Shown: one piece after another, positions 33,981-45,399 of the stretch
Layout of the letters: each line of letters begins with the position of its first letter
Numbering within the stretch: the first letter of the stretch is position 1
Assembly (NCBI GenBank): GCA_930367205.1
Contig: OV884013.1
Location: 121,993,827-122,057,826 of the forward strand
Reading direction: 5' to 3'
Source: Acanthosoma haemorrhoidale
Lineage: Eukaryota > Arthropoda > Insecta > Hemiptera > Acanthosomatidae
DNA length: 64,000 nt
Program-made: the position numbers and the translations under genes
The notes under the pieces: model-generated
Database searches by the model: none
Seen by the model: only the letters and a program-made list of their open reading frames with translations
What the model was told of the DNA's origin: nothing

Positions 33981-35392
33981 CCAGTATTAAGTAGTCTACT
34001 TTTCTTCGATTTTTATTTACTTCATATTTTCTTGCGATTGATACTAATAATCCCCTACTCAATTCCAAATTAATCAAAATAAAATTCAACTATTGTATTT
34101 ATTTGTTTTTGGGCAGGATCCCATACAGAGTCACCTATTCTATAATACGAATTTACGCATATTTAAAAACTAAAATGTACATATTAAGATTTAACAATCA
34201 GTTATCATCTTTGATGCCAGAATCTAAGAAATATGTACTACGTGTTGTAGATATCTGGGGGATTTGATGTGATTGAATGCAGATTTTGTATTATATTTTG
34301 TATTATATTTCGGGAAAAATTGAGTTAGTCGAGTTGTCTGAAAAATGAGTTAACCGTTATTGTTGCGATATACGAAATGTATCAAATAAAATAGGTTAAA
34401 TATGTTTCCATTGCATGAGGAAGAATTTCTCCAATGTGAAGTTTAAGGTAGCTTAATTTTGTTCCTTCGATTTCGAAGGATAAGTTCTTAAGTCAATGAT
34501 TTGAACTTATCTCATTTTTCACGGCCACCACAGATTTATTAGTGCATACCGTTCTGACATATCATACAGTTTTGGTCACTTCCAAATAAAATTGATTTAA
34601 ATGTTGTAAATTAAAGGAGTTAATAAATGGACGTAGACACATTTCGGGATTACGATGAATACAGTTTTTTATATCAATTGTTAGTACAAAACTACAAAAG
34701 TTTTTATCCCAAAACACTTTATAATTTTAAATACATTGGGTACCAAATTTAAGCCAGTTAGGACCATTATAGTGGAAATTTTAGATCCCTTATGTTACTC
34801 AAAATGTTATCTCATATTTCACTGTGAAAAAATTATATTTTAGCTATTTGTTAAATGATATGATCGAGTATCTTTTTCTAATCTTTAAATCTTGTATTCA
34901 TCTTGGCTTCCAGAGCAGATTAGGTACGCCCATTGCAAGCTGATTATACCTTTAGAGAAATATTTTTACATATAAAATATAAAAAATAGTTGAAAAGAAC
35001 ATAGTTTAGCTTTCAGGGCAAAACTTTGAGGCCGCGACCCCCCACAATACTTAATAAAATTAATCTAGTAAACATTTTTCGCTCAAAATCTAGTGTGAAT
35101 TATTTCATACCCAGATTTTAAGGGGAGCAATCACAACTTTAGATATTGTTCCTTGATTATTATTCTAATTAATGAATTTAGCTTATTTTCTGAACCCACG
35201 AATACAAATTTTTCAAAGAGATAATATTCAGAATTGCTACCCCCTCGTACCGATATTATTTTGCGTCTCTATGACTGTGATTTAGAGAAAATAGCATATT
35301 ATTTTTTTGCATTAAATGGGTTATTAGTTATTATTAAACTAGATTTGCCTGCTATAATAAGTTTTATTACAATAATTTTGCTTCTTTTTCAG
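33981..35392. other. AT-rich, intron-like stretch
   Basis: Lies directly upstream of the GPCR exon acceptor. No upstream receptor exon was recognised in it. Confidence 0.45.
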
Positions 35393-35492
35393 CTTGGGTG
35401 ATGGGCTGGCTGATGTGCAAGACGGTCCCTTACGTGCAAGGTGTTGCGGTGACTGCGTCCATCTATAGCTTGATAGCTGTTTCACTTGACAG
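35393..35492 (+). CDS. Internal exon of a rhodopsin-like neuropeptide GPCR (TM3)
   Basis: A 100-base exon preceded by a strong acceptor (ATTTTGCTTCTTTTTCAG) and followed by AG|GCAAGT, the strict consensus of a GC-AG intron donor. Read with a split first codon, it gives [16 protein letters not shown] then [16 protein letters not shown], with a split Arg. That is extracellular loop 1 with the conserved tryptophan and the disulfide Cys at the top of TM3, the TM3 helix, and the DR of the DRY/DRF motif. [12 protein letters not shown] followed by SLIAVSLDR most resembles the SIFamide/NPFF-like receptor group (from memory, not a search). Flanking exons (TM1-2; DRF onward) were not found in the window, so the introns are long. 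Confidence 0.85.
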
Positions 35493-35763
35493 GCAAGTGC
35501 TTATTTAAGTGTGATAATATAGTTTAACAGTTCATATTACTAAATCTACTGTGTAATGACAAACAGATTGGATACAATTCACATTAAACTAATAATCTTA
35601 CACTCATCACTAACATGAGTCCTGCCTTTGCATGCTGGTCTGCAATAATCTAGGTTCAGCTCTGTCTGGCATATCACTTGAAAAATATATGTAGCCATGT
35701 CTCAGGAGTGATCATGATCATGTTCACACTTGATACAACATCTAACAAGTAAAGAACGGTATA
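35493..35763 (+). other. Start of the downstream GC-AG intron
   Basis: Follows the GCAAGT donor. No coding or repeat feature before the mariner-like element. Confidence 0.5.
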
Positions 35764-36495
35764 CAAGGTGTTAGTGGACCGAAAGAGGGGCGAAAAGTGT
35801 CCTGAGTGGCCACTGGTCAAAACTATAGATACAAAATATATTGATGTCATAATAGAGGGTAATCTTTTTTTATTGAATTATAATTTGTCTTTGAATTTCG
35901 TTGATGCAGCGTTGAATACATACATGTTGACATACACCTTATACTTCAAATAACCCCATAAAAAGAAATCTAAAGGTGATAGGGCCAATTCTGATTTCCG
36001 AAACGAGAGAGTACACGACCTGCAAATGTCTCATGCAGTATTTGAATTGTTTCATGGGCTGTATGGCATGTGGCGCCATCTTGTTGAAACCACATATTGG
36101 CCACATTGAACTGTGTTATGGATTTTCAACAACACTCTCACGCACTGCTTCGATATTGACATTTGAACGGCTTGTTTTTGGACGACCAGTGTGTTTAGTG
36201 TATCCAACTGATCCTGTCTCCCTAAATTTTTCAATTAATCTCTTCACAGTTGATGAGGTCAAACTATTCCGACTATATTTTGTACGAAATTTTCAAACTG
36301 CGGCCGCCAAACATTAATTTTTTTTGAGATAATGTTCAACAATAAAGGCACGTTCTTCTATCGTGTAACGCTCCATTTTTACTAACCCTAAACTGTCAGC
36401 TGTCAAATTTTTTTTTTTAGGGTTTCCAGCACTTTACTGCACAAATGGTGGCAAATTCAAATCATGCGTTTCTAATTCAAATTATAGGACACCCT
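35764..36495 (-). mobile_element. Mariner/Tc1-like element, copy 3, internally deleted
   Basis: The right terminus, read inward (GGGTGTCCTATAATTTGAAT), retains the family GGTGTCC signature. The left end (CAAGGTGTTAGTGGACC) is degraded. TATA sits at both borders. The minus strand retains the transposase start near 36374, a broken HTH, the WFQQDGATCHT-like second-Asp block and LKEEIQ-like C-terminal scraps. The third-Asp motif is deleted between QNW and TPLDFF-like sequence. It sits in the presumed intron downstream of the GPCR exon. Confidence 0.85.
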
Positions 36496-36819
36496 ATACA
36501 AATAAATGTAGATTGAGGGCTAAAGTATTCCTTCGATAAACTAAACTAATTGTTATATCACTAATTATTATTTAATATTGAGCTTTACATTTTCTTACAA
36601 ATAATGTTTCATTTTTTTTCCAAGTCCAAAGGTTTTAAACTTATAAACATACTCAAGTTTTTCGACGTTATTTATAATAAGTCAATTTCATAACTTTAAG
36701 AATACCATTGCTTAAAATGTGCTTCATACTTTACGGTAGTTTGAATGTTTTCCTTTCGGGTTCGTATTCTTTTCTTTGACAACTTTTTATGGAGTTTCAT
36801 TTACGGAACTAAATGAAAA
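36496..36819. other. AT-rich gap
   Basis: Nothing recognised. Confidence 0.4.
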
Positions 36820-36957
36820 TTATCGGACGGGTAGTCAGTCAATTTAAATCTAGAACTTTCCCACCACAGTACATTTGAGCCAACCACTACATATTAGAGG
36901 GATAATCGTAAATTTAAAGGTGTAGCACTGACTCTAGTGGTATTACGTTTGAAGTTG

Positions 36958-37468
36958 ATCCTGTCCACTAGTTTTTTTGAAATTCGACTTCTCTTCCTAT
37001 ATTCGAGACAGTACGGTACTTAGGCTTCCATCTCGACAAAACACTGACATGGAACCAGCACACGAGGCTAAAATGACTAAACATACGCTTTGGACAACTG
37101 TACAGACTACTTCGAAGGACATCCCATCCCTCAATACAAATTAAATTACTAATCTACAAAGTTATACCTAAGCCAATCTGGACATACGGAATAGAGCTAT
37201 GGGGGACAGCAAAAAAGTCGATCATCAAGCGCATCCAAGCCTTTCAATCAAAAGTCCTGAGAAAAATAGTTAATACCGCTTATCACGTCAGCAACAAAAT
37301 CCTTCATAAGGATCTTAATATCTTACATTCTTGAACTCATCCGTTTCAAGTTCATAAAATTCCATAATATCCTATCCAACCACCCTAATTCCCTGGCACA
37401 ATCATTGCTCTGCACCACTCATCCCTATAATCATCCTCGGAGACTAAAACGGCAGTGGCCTTGTGACC
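36958..37468 (+). mobile_element. JockA RT C-terminal fragment (left arm and spacer)
   Basis: Contains YLGFHLDK-type coding (GCTTCCATCTCGACAAAAC), the GGAATAGAGCTATGGGGGAC block and the tail to GGCAGTGGCCTTGTGACC. It stops there, two codons before the usual stop, at the inversion point. Frames are broken. Confidence 0.88.
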
Positions 37469-37700
37469 AGCTCTATTCCGTATGCCCAGATTGGCTTAAG
37501 TATAACTTTGTAGATTAGTAATTTATTTTCTATTGAGAGATGGGATGTCCTTTGAAGTAGTCTGTACAGTTGTCCAAAGCGTCTGTTTAGTTCTTGTATT
37601 TTTAGCCTCGGTTCCAGTTCAGTCGTTTGTCGAAATGGAAGCGTTAGTACTGTACTCTCTCGGATACAGGGAGAGGAATGGAATTTACAAAAACTAGTGG
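37469..37700 (-). mobile_element. JockA fragment in inverted orientation (right arm)
   Basis: The reverse complement of 36955-37198, with substitutions and a small deletion near 37612. It is part of the inverted duplication and not an independent insertion. Confidence 0.88.
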
Positions 37701-37846
37701 TCAGGATCAACGGCAAACGTACTACCACTAGAGTCATTGCTACACTTTCAAATTTACGATTAACCCTCTAATATGTAGTGGTTGGCTCAAATGTATTGTG
37801 GTATGAAAGTTATAGTTTTAAATTTCTAGACTATCCGTTCGATAAC

Positions 37847-38448
37847 TGTTTTATTACACTATAAATTTCTTAACCTAAAATCTTTTTCGCACCTGTGATT
37901 TGTTCACGTGAACATTACACTCGACTTCAATTTAATTCGAATAACCTCATGTTCCTGAATGGCAGGAGCTGTCCTATCTCCCGGAAGCCAAGGCGAGACC
38001 CTCTTTGACTGCTCGCACTTTCGATCTTGGCGAGCAAGAGGGATGGGAGGGTGTAGCCATGGCAACTTCCCCGGGCACAGGACAGGTAAGGATGGACACC
38101 TGTTGTCCCGGCCGGGAACTGTTTGTTGGGGTGACGTTGTTGCCTTCTTAATATACATCGGTTCGTTGACACCAACAGGAGCCCAATGGTGGCAAGCAGA
38201 CCATGAATTGTCAATGACATTAATACATCTGGTGTATATAATAGAAAAATCTATGCGCAAATGGATAACTAATACAAAGGCCTTTAAATGGACAGAGTAC
38301 CGAATTTAATTGTCAAATTTTTTTTTGAAGAGGGGGAGGCAACAACCTTTCCCTCCCCGTTCTTCCCCTCCTATAATCTACATTCATTGCTAGATTTAAA
38401 GCAACATTGACCGAATACTGTTCTAAAACTTATAAACTTTTTTTTTTT
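37847..38448. other. No confirmed gene; GC-rich block 37944-38220
   Basis: The block carries CAGGACAG|GTAAGG at 38081-38094, a good donor in isolation, and is open for about 100 codons on both strands. No acceptor plus frame combination or protein family was convincing. It could be an unrecognised exon or a repeat. Confidence 0.3.
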
Positions 38449-38625
38449 TTTTTCTTAGCTCTCAAACTTATAAAATAGGATGTGGGAAAATTATTTTGGG
38501 CTGATGAGTGCCTTTCACTAAGGGGAGTCCCCCATTTGAAGGATGTATGAGAAGGATATAGGGTGGGGTATGCCTAAACGAGGCGGGTGGAATCAGGAAG
38601 GTAGTGAGAGTCTACCGAGCGTTTT
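38440..38625 (-). mobile_element. Retroposon R4, copy 4
   Basis: T-tract (poly-A in reverse), then CTTAGCTCTCAAACTTATAA and GGGGAGTCCCCCATTTGAAG as in 20433-20635. Hairpin GGTAG-TGAGAGT-CTACC at 38600-38616. It is 5' truncated at almost the same place as copy 2. Confidence 0.88.
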
Positions 38626-38748
38626 TCAGTTTTTCAAACTTATAAACCAAACCCCTCAATTCTTATGAGCTGATTATAAAAGAGAAGTGTTTCGTCGGGA
38701 TTGGAGAAAATGTGTTAATTTTTTAAGGGATGAAATTTTGAAATAATT

Positions 38749-39116
38749 TTTTTTTCATTAACAACAACTTTATTAATATAATAAAAATAAAATTACAATC
38801 TGCCTCATTAGGCAATAAGTAATTGTGATAAATGATCTCATTCGTACCATATTTACAATTTTCCATTCACTCGCTCATTCATAGATTATTTACAAACAGC
38901 CCAGAGACCTCCCAAATCCACCATGGTTGTCACTTCCTCGCGTGCGAAAGAGGAAGCGGAGTCTTGGGAGGTCCCCCCCGCTCCGTCCGCCGCGTTACCG
39001 GATACGAGCCAGCGGAGGCTGACCAAGAGCGCGAGAGCCACATACGCTCAGGACATAATTGGAGAAACTGATCATTGTCAGGACTCCCACTGTCACGTAT
39101 TCATGGCAGGTCACGG
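38749..39116 (-). mobile_element. JockA 3' UTR copy with probable TSD
   Basis: From the tail complement (ATTAACAACAACTTTATT) to GCAGGTCACGG in the UTR. TTGAAATAATT at 38738-38748 and TTGAAATATT at 39117-39126 are the likely target-site duplication. Few substitutions, so fairly young. Confidence 0.9.
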
Positions 39117-39126
39117 TTGAAATATT

Positions 39127-39482
39127 AGGTGTAGTAAACATATTTAAAAATAAAGAGGTTCCCAAATAATTATCAAAAAATAAAGAAGGGGAGATTAAGA
39201 GCTGTTAACATGGTGGACAAACATAAATTATTGAGTGCATTAGGAGCCCTCTCGTCATCAAAGATCTACTTTTCCATTTAAGAGCACATCTAAAAAGATT
39301 CGATTCATTTTAATACATGTATAATTATTTTGTAAAATAGAAATATTTTGTACATTTCTGTAAGGACGACACTTATATGAAACGTTTAAATTATTGCTCA
39401 AAGAAGAAATGGGAACCAAATTCTCTCCAATATCTCCCAAACCAAGTCCCAAACATGGACTCTTTTGGCCCGACTGTCCCAA
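39127..39482. other. No recognisable gene
   Basis: A 96-codon minus-strand frame runs into the following LINE UTR. No motif. Confidence 0.4.
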
Positions 39483-39692
39483 ATCAAAAAGGTGAGCCCC
39501 ATCACCTTGTAGAGTCTTGTCAATGAAGCCAAGTACATTGTGTATCATTGTATTTGTATTGATTATATAACTTTTATACCGAATTCAGACCTTGTATAGA
39601 ATTTACCGAAATGTGAATAGATTCGCCTGAGAATCTATAATGAATTATAATTTTGTCATTTTTAAGAGGATTGAAAAAAAAAAAAAAAAAAA
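39483..39692 (+). mobile_element. JockB2-type 3' UTR with poly-A
   Basis: AAGGTGAGCCCCATCACCTT hairpin at 39489-39508, TGAAGCCAAGTACATTGTGT, and a long A tail. Nearly the same as 5831-6060. Truncated just upstream of the hairpin. Confidence 0.88.
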
Positions 39693-40499
39693 ACTGTCCG
39701 AAAGACTTTGAACAACGTATACGTAAACCATTAAAAATATATGTATACAATTGCTTAAAAATATAATTAAAGGTATATTATTTTACAGTAGTCTAAGAAG
39801 GCAAAATTAACTATCTAGGAAAATCTATTACATTTTCACAATATTCGATTTTGCAATGAAACACATTAAAGCTACTAATCCAAATATCAGTGACATATTA
39901 CTAGCAAACTTTCACGCAACTAATACGTACTCTATTCGAAAACATTTAACACAGTATCCATCGCACAGGATCCAATTAAACTTGACCAAACGACAACCAC
40001 TTTATTAATTGTATATATTTACAATAATACAATTGTAGCGACCGCTAACTACAGAAGATAAATCACTCTACACTCTATGGTATATATATATTGTAAATTG
40101 GTTATAATATGTTGTAAATTAATTTAAACAAATGTAAATAAGTTTACCAAACCATAAGTCATTGTAAATTTTGTAAACAATAAAAGACGCAGCTGCAAAT
40201 AAACTAGTTAGAGGCTGGAAACCCTTACCCAGAGGTGGTAGTAAGCGACAAGGCCTGAGTCACTACAAGAACAAAGGGCCACCGCATACTGGGCTGTCAT
40301 TGGGCACAATAAAACCTCACATGATTGGGTACTAACGAGGGACGCCAACTATACATAGACCCGGGTCTTTGCCTGTAATTCATTCTCACGACGGCTCTCT
40401 AACTGATGACTTGCAGCTGCACTGAAGTTTCAAAACTTGGCCTTCTCATTTATGAAAACCTCTCTTCCTAACCTCGCTATGTTTTAGTCCCACACCTTC
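39693..40499. other. No recognisable gene
   Basis: AT-rich to about 40190, then a GC-richer stretch of unknown origin. Confidence 0.4.
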
Positions 40500-40872
40500 C
40501 TAGTGAGAGATCTCTCCCTCGCGGACTACGGTTGTCGTGCCCTACAAAATTTACCTACTAGTGTCTCCCACGGCAATCCAGTCTGCCTCTCTCCGTTTCA
40601 CACTCGCCTTTGGGACCCGGACGGATTTCGCCTACACTCAGATACCGAGTGTAACTCGTGGTCATTCCAAGACCACACAAACTACCTACACTACCTACCC
40701 TATATCTCTTCTCCTGAACATAGTGTACTGTCGGACCATACCTATGGAGTCAGATAGTACAGTAGTAAAACCCGTCATGAAACGATTGTCCAGGTCATAG
40801 CCTAATCAACCCTCACTTCGTCACCAGGGCTAGGGTAACTAGGCACCCCCCTCGTGATGACCCGACAACAAT
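40500..40872 (+). repeat. Dispersed repeat R3, copy 3 (longest)
   Basis: Spans both the 5' block shared with 25200 (GAGATCTCTCCCTCGCGGAC) and the 3' block shared with 11930-12050 (CATAGCCTAATCAACCCTCA, GGCACCCCCCTCGTGATGAC). It therefore defines the family as at least 370 bp. Frames differ between copies, so it is unlikely to code. Confidence 0.85.
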
Positions 40873-42968
40873 AAATCTATAACACTTAAAATTCTACTTG
40901 GACCTTCATGTATTTACCAAGAGCTACGAGAGCTTGCCTATGGCGTTATGTGGGACATACAGGAGCTCCCACATTCTAGTATTCAACCTCCGCGTGTATT
41001 TTTTCTTTGATTAATAATTAATAATAATTTTGGGACTTGGAGCACAGCGCAAATTGACTATTTTTGAGTATTTTAAATATTTGTTGATTGTTGAAATTGA
41101 CACTATTTCTTGATTTAATAATTACCATAGTATTTTTAGTCGCGTGCGTACTAAATTAATACAGCAAACTAAATAAGTCGTTAATATTGTGTATTTGAAT
41201 TGAGTACTCAGGAACACTGAAAATACTATGAATAAATATATTTGGAACTCTCTAACAGCACCACAACAGAATGCATAATGATAACAATAATAAGCAGGTT
41301 ACACCTGAGGTTATCAAACAAGGATGAACCTCGTTGGCAGAATGATGTCATACATGACAGTTAATATGCTAGATTAGATTGTAAAATACCGTTTCTTAGA
41401 ATAGATTTATGCATTTGGAGATTATAGGAGCTATCAAAGTTCTAGATAAATAGAATCGAATGTAAATTTGAAATATAAGATATTAGAACAACTACATAAA
41501 AGCCCTAGGCTAGTCTAGCAGGAACTGTTATTGGTATCAGTTCACGGAACCGGTTCCTCATCACTTTTTAGCCACTAATTCCGTTTCTTTTCACTTTCCT
41601 TGCCATTCCCAGGCAAACTTACACCAGAATACAATTTATTTTTATTTTTTACAGTGCAGTGAACATTTTTTTTTTTAAATTAAGTTAAATAATATTTAAG
41701 TGTATTATATTAATATTTAAGTTTTACACCATTTATAAGTACACCCCTTAATAGTAAAGGTTTTAGGTTTTTCCCTTGATGAGGTTTCCCTCGCCAAATA
41801 TATTTTTTCATAAATTTTATAAGTTTCCCCCCCCCCTATCCTTTTTGAAAAACTACATTTTATATTATATTTAGTAATTATTGTTTTATATCAATTAGAT
41901 CCTTCAGAAATAAGGTTGATTTTTGCATCTACCCAATAATTGAATTGCAATTAGAAACAATGGCGTTTTTTTTTTTGAAAAACTTTTAAATCCGTGAACT
42001 CGTTCTTTTAATTATAACGCTTGATAAAGCACGCCAATCAAGAAATTGAGGTCGAATTACTCAAGCCCGTGACGAACTAAAGTATTCGCCGAGAAGTCTC
42101 ATATACAATAATTTTTAGTAGCATCAAAACAAAAGTGACCAAATATTTTTGTGAAAATGTAATCTATGTGATGACTATTTAAAATTTATTAATCACCAAC
42201 TATTCACTTCTAATATTGAAAGTTTGAGACTATTTATTAATTAGTTATTTATTGATACACTTAGCCTGTTTTTATTTTATTATGTATGTATGATAGTATA
42301 CTTTCTACATTTATGTCATACTATTTTTTGATATTTTACTAACAATATTTTAAGTCCCGTGGGGACTAATGATGCTAAAGAATAAGTTACTTTATGTAAA
42401 ATAAGTGTTTGTTCTTAATGGGCATAGTCGATGGATAAATAAAGATATGTTATTATTTATTCTATTTTACCGTTTCCAACTTCCTATGTCTTTATGAAAC
42501 CTCAATCATAATCCTAGATGTTCCTGCTAACCCTGAAGGGAGAGGCTCTACTTTCATAAAGGGTCGTCATTATAAATGTATCTCTTACTATCTGTCCCTT
42601 CAAGGATTCTCTGTATTGAAAATTATCCAATTGGCTGTTTTCTGTGATGAATTCGAGATGAATTGCTAATTTTATTTTACTTAATTAAGTATTTTTGATA
42701 AAAAAGTATGCAATTAAGAAATTCACGAGAATTTCTCGCTTTGACATACTTTCTATGTCATTTATATTCATTTAATAAAAGCACAATTTAAGTTTAAAAA
42801 TTGGCTCGGCTGCAGCTTGTTTCCATCAATTAGTATTAATTTAGAACACCAAGGAAGACGATTCTTTCTTCTTAATTAATTTTCAACTATCACAAACAAA
42901 ATTTTTCAACAAAAAAAAATGATCTTATTTTGAATTCGTCTGTTAATTATTTCCTAATTAATTTCCAG
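40873..42968. other. AT-rich stretch, intron-like
   Basis: No gene, RNA or shared repeat recognised. Confidence 0.5.
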
Positions 42969-42969
42969 G

Positions 42970-43045
42970 ACTAATAGTTTTTCCAATAACCTGGCCCACA
43001 TTTCCTGAACCGTTTGATCTCCTTTTCCTCGATTTGCCTGGCCTC
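42970..43045 (-). other. Weak exon candidate with good splice acceptor
   Basis: The minus strand shows a pyrimidine-rich tract and TTCTTATTTCATTTCAG, then about 75 bases open in all three frames. One frame reads EARQIEEKEIKRFRKCGPGY before a stop. The complementary strand is also open behind a reasonable acceptor (TTAATTTCCAG). No family could be assigned, so this is a lead only. Confidence 0.2.
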
Positions 43046-43685
43046 CTCTGAAATGAAATAAGAATGATGTGGGAATGGTCAGTTAAATAATCTTTGTAGA
43101 GGAGAGTCTTTTAAAAGAAAAGAAAGAAAATCTTTATAATGAAGTACAAGAAAAACACTGGTATATACAAATATTAAGAGTTAAGTTACTACATACTGGA
43201 TGGGATGTTTAGGGGCCAGTGTCTGGGAACAAGTGAGGTCTGGGGCTAAAACTGAGATATATATATATGTATAAAAAAAGGGTAGTTCAGGGAATAGGGA
43301 GGGAGGTCGTGGAGGGATGCGGTCGCTTACTTAAAAAATTACAAGAACCATAAGTGACTTCCATGAAGTCCCGAGGCAGGTATACACTAGAAGGGGCTTG
43401 CTTCTACTTTTAGAATTATATATAATATTAGCATTATAATATTCTTAGCATTATATAATGTTGATTCCCACATCATTCTTATTAGCGAAGCATGCTGTAC
43501 TCTTATAATTGTCATTCCAAGTATAGTAGAAACAGCCAAAATAAGAACAGAAACAAATACAGGAGATGGACAAATAGCTTGAATAGGCAATAGTATTGAA
43601 GTATTCTTACAGTGACTCCAGGAAGTTGAGTTTCTTCAGAATCGACAACAAAGAAGAAAGGATACGATAAAAAATCTCGCACGAA
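43046..43685. other. No recognisable gene
   Basis: Contains a short TA run near 43258. The 67-codon minus-strand frame at 43387 is unsupported. Confidence 0.4.
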
Positions 43686-44320
43686 GTCTTACCTGCTTAC
43701 GCATTTATTGACTTCCCCCAATCTATCACTGCGCCTCAAGCTATTGATCTATAAGATTGTACTCAGGCCTACTCTGCTGTATGGTGCACCGCATCGTCAT
43801 CTGGCGTATACGACAGCTCGGCGACTCCAACAATTCCAAAACGGTATACTGATGAAAGTGGTCAGACATACTTCATTCGAGCAGCGGAGCAACAGTGAGC
43901 TTTACGAGGTCTTTGATCTGCCTATGGGGAATGAATTCATTCACCGTAGGCATATCAAATTCTTCGATTAGTTGCAATACATGACAAACCCGATGTTTAA
44001 CACGATAACAACCGCTCCGTTCCCCCATCGATGGCAGGACGCTGTCGAAGCAAGAACGCTTTAGTCTTAGGTTATAGTTTTTAAGTTTTTAGTTTGTAAG
44101 ATTCCTTTTTTGTAATCCGAAGGTGAGCCCCATCACCTAGTCCTGTCTATTTGTATTTTGATATCTCCTCTGTAAAAAGACAATTGTATTTGTAAATCTA
44201 CCCTCCTTCAAACGCATCTAAGTATGCAGCGCGAGGAGTTGTTATTATGTTAATTTGTTCATGAATGTTATTTATGTATTTATATGTTTGTAAAAAATGT
44301 TAATAAAAGGGGTTTTGAAA
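43686..44320 (+). mobile_element. JockB LINE, 5'-truncated copy with poly-A
   Basis: RT C-terminal coding: HLLTSPNLSLRLKLLIYKIV-type, LRPTLLYGAPHRHLAYTTAR, LMKVVRHTSFEQRSNSELYE, a stop at 43969, then the residual TPFPHRWQDA-type tail. UTR hairpin at 44120-44138. The end is AAAAGGGGTTTTG plus A tract. Confidence 0.9.
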
Positions 44321-44908
44321 AAAAACAACACAATCTCCACTCATCTTCACTCTCAGGTCACTATTTGACTAACCGCCCTCATACGACCTGGCAAGAAAAA
44401 ACGACTAAGACAAATACAGGACAAATAACGTTAAACCTATGTTCATTTTCCAATCATGGCAGATCTGCCAAAGCTATTACCCTACCAGATATGAAGGCCA
44501 TGAAGACTCGGGGCTGGGAGGATTGGCTGCGGGCGCACTGTGTACCATCCCATTAGCGGCGACAAAGGGACCAGGTCGTGAACCCTTCCGATTATACAAG
44601 GCCCCATTGTTGAGGGGCATTGTTGATCCTCTGCTAAGCGGCATTAAATAAGAACAAGATCCGAGCCAGTCGAAAAAGCGAGCTGTCAACCACAGGAGTC
44701 TCTTAGGCCGGTTGTCCCTCAATGCCCTTTAAAATACAGAAGGATGCTACTTTTAAACCCTACATTTAAACCAATTGTTCAATTTAACGGCTTTAATTTT
44801 CAATATATAATATAACTAATTCAATATAAGTACTATCCTTTGCAACAATAATTCGGTACGCTTTATAACTGTACAGGACACCAGTTACAATAGTTCAAAA
44901 TCATGGTG
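44321..44908. other. No confirmed gene; GC-rich block 44480-44720
   Basis: The block is open on both strands for 70-90 codons and carries no recognised motif. The rest is AT-rich. Confidence 0.35.
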
Positions 44909-45284
44909 AAAAAATTACAACCTACATCTTATTAGGCATGTAATTGCGATCAATGTTCACATTAGTAACATATTTACAAAGTGGAGGCTAACCAAGAGCG
45001 TGAGAGCCACAGATACTCAGGTTATTCCCAGGATTTCCACTGTCATGTATTTATAGCAGGTCAATATGCCTCCCACCGCTTTAGTCTCCGAGGAGGATTA
45101 TAGGGATGAGTGGCGCAGTGTACTGGCTGTGCTGGGGGATTAAGGCGGTTGGATAGACTATTATGGAATTTCATGAACTTGGAAGGGATGAGTTGAAGAA
45201 TGTAGGGTATATTAGATCGTTATGAAGGGTTTTGTTGCTGACGTAAGGGGCATTAACTATTGTTCACAGGACTTTTGATTGAAA
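44909..45284 (-). mobile_element. JockA 3' fragment (left arm)
   Basis: RT tail and a heavily deleted 3' UTR in reverse orientation. It lacks most of the UTR middle present in other copies. Confidence 0.85.
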
Positions 45285-45399
45285 AGAGGAAGGAAGACAT
45301 TAGCAACACTTGGAACAGAATGGCATAATAAATAATGGAACATACAAAGATGTTTCCAAGTAACGGTGGATGGGAAAATAACACTGTAAAAACGTACAG

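Larger units (their letters stand above)
36820..37846. repeat. Long inverted repeat built on JockA and its flank
   Basis: Left arm 36820-37198, right arm 37469-37846, spacer 37199-37468. The outer parts (36820-36955 and 37695-37846) are not LINE: GAGCCAACCACTACATATTA appears in both, inverted. The inner parts are JockA in opposite orientations. Because the host flank is inverted too, this is one inverted duplication, not two LINE insertions. A transcript would fold into a hairpin of roughly 375 imperfect pairs with a 270-base loop. Confidence 0.93.

Noticed and set aside
43400..43640. Possible mitochondrial (NUMT) fragment near a short ETAKIRTETNTGDGQIA frame
   Set aside because: Translation with standard or invertebrate mitochondrial code did not resemble any mitochondrial protein I know.
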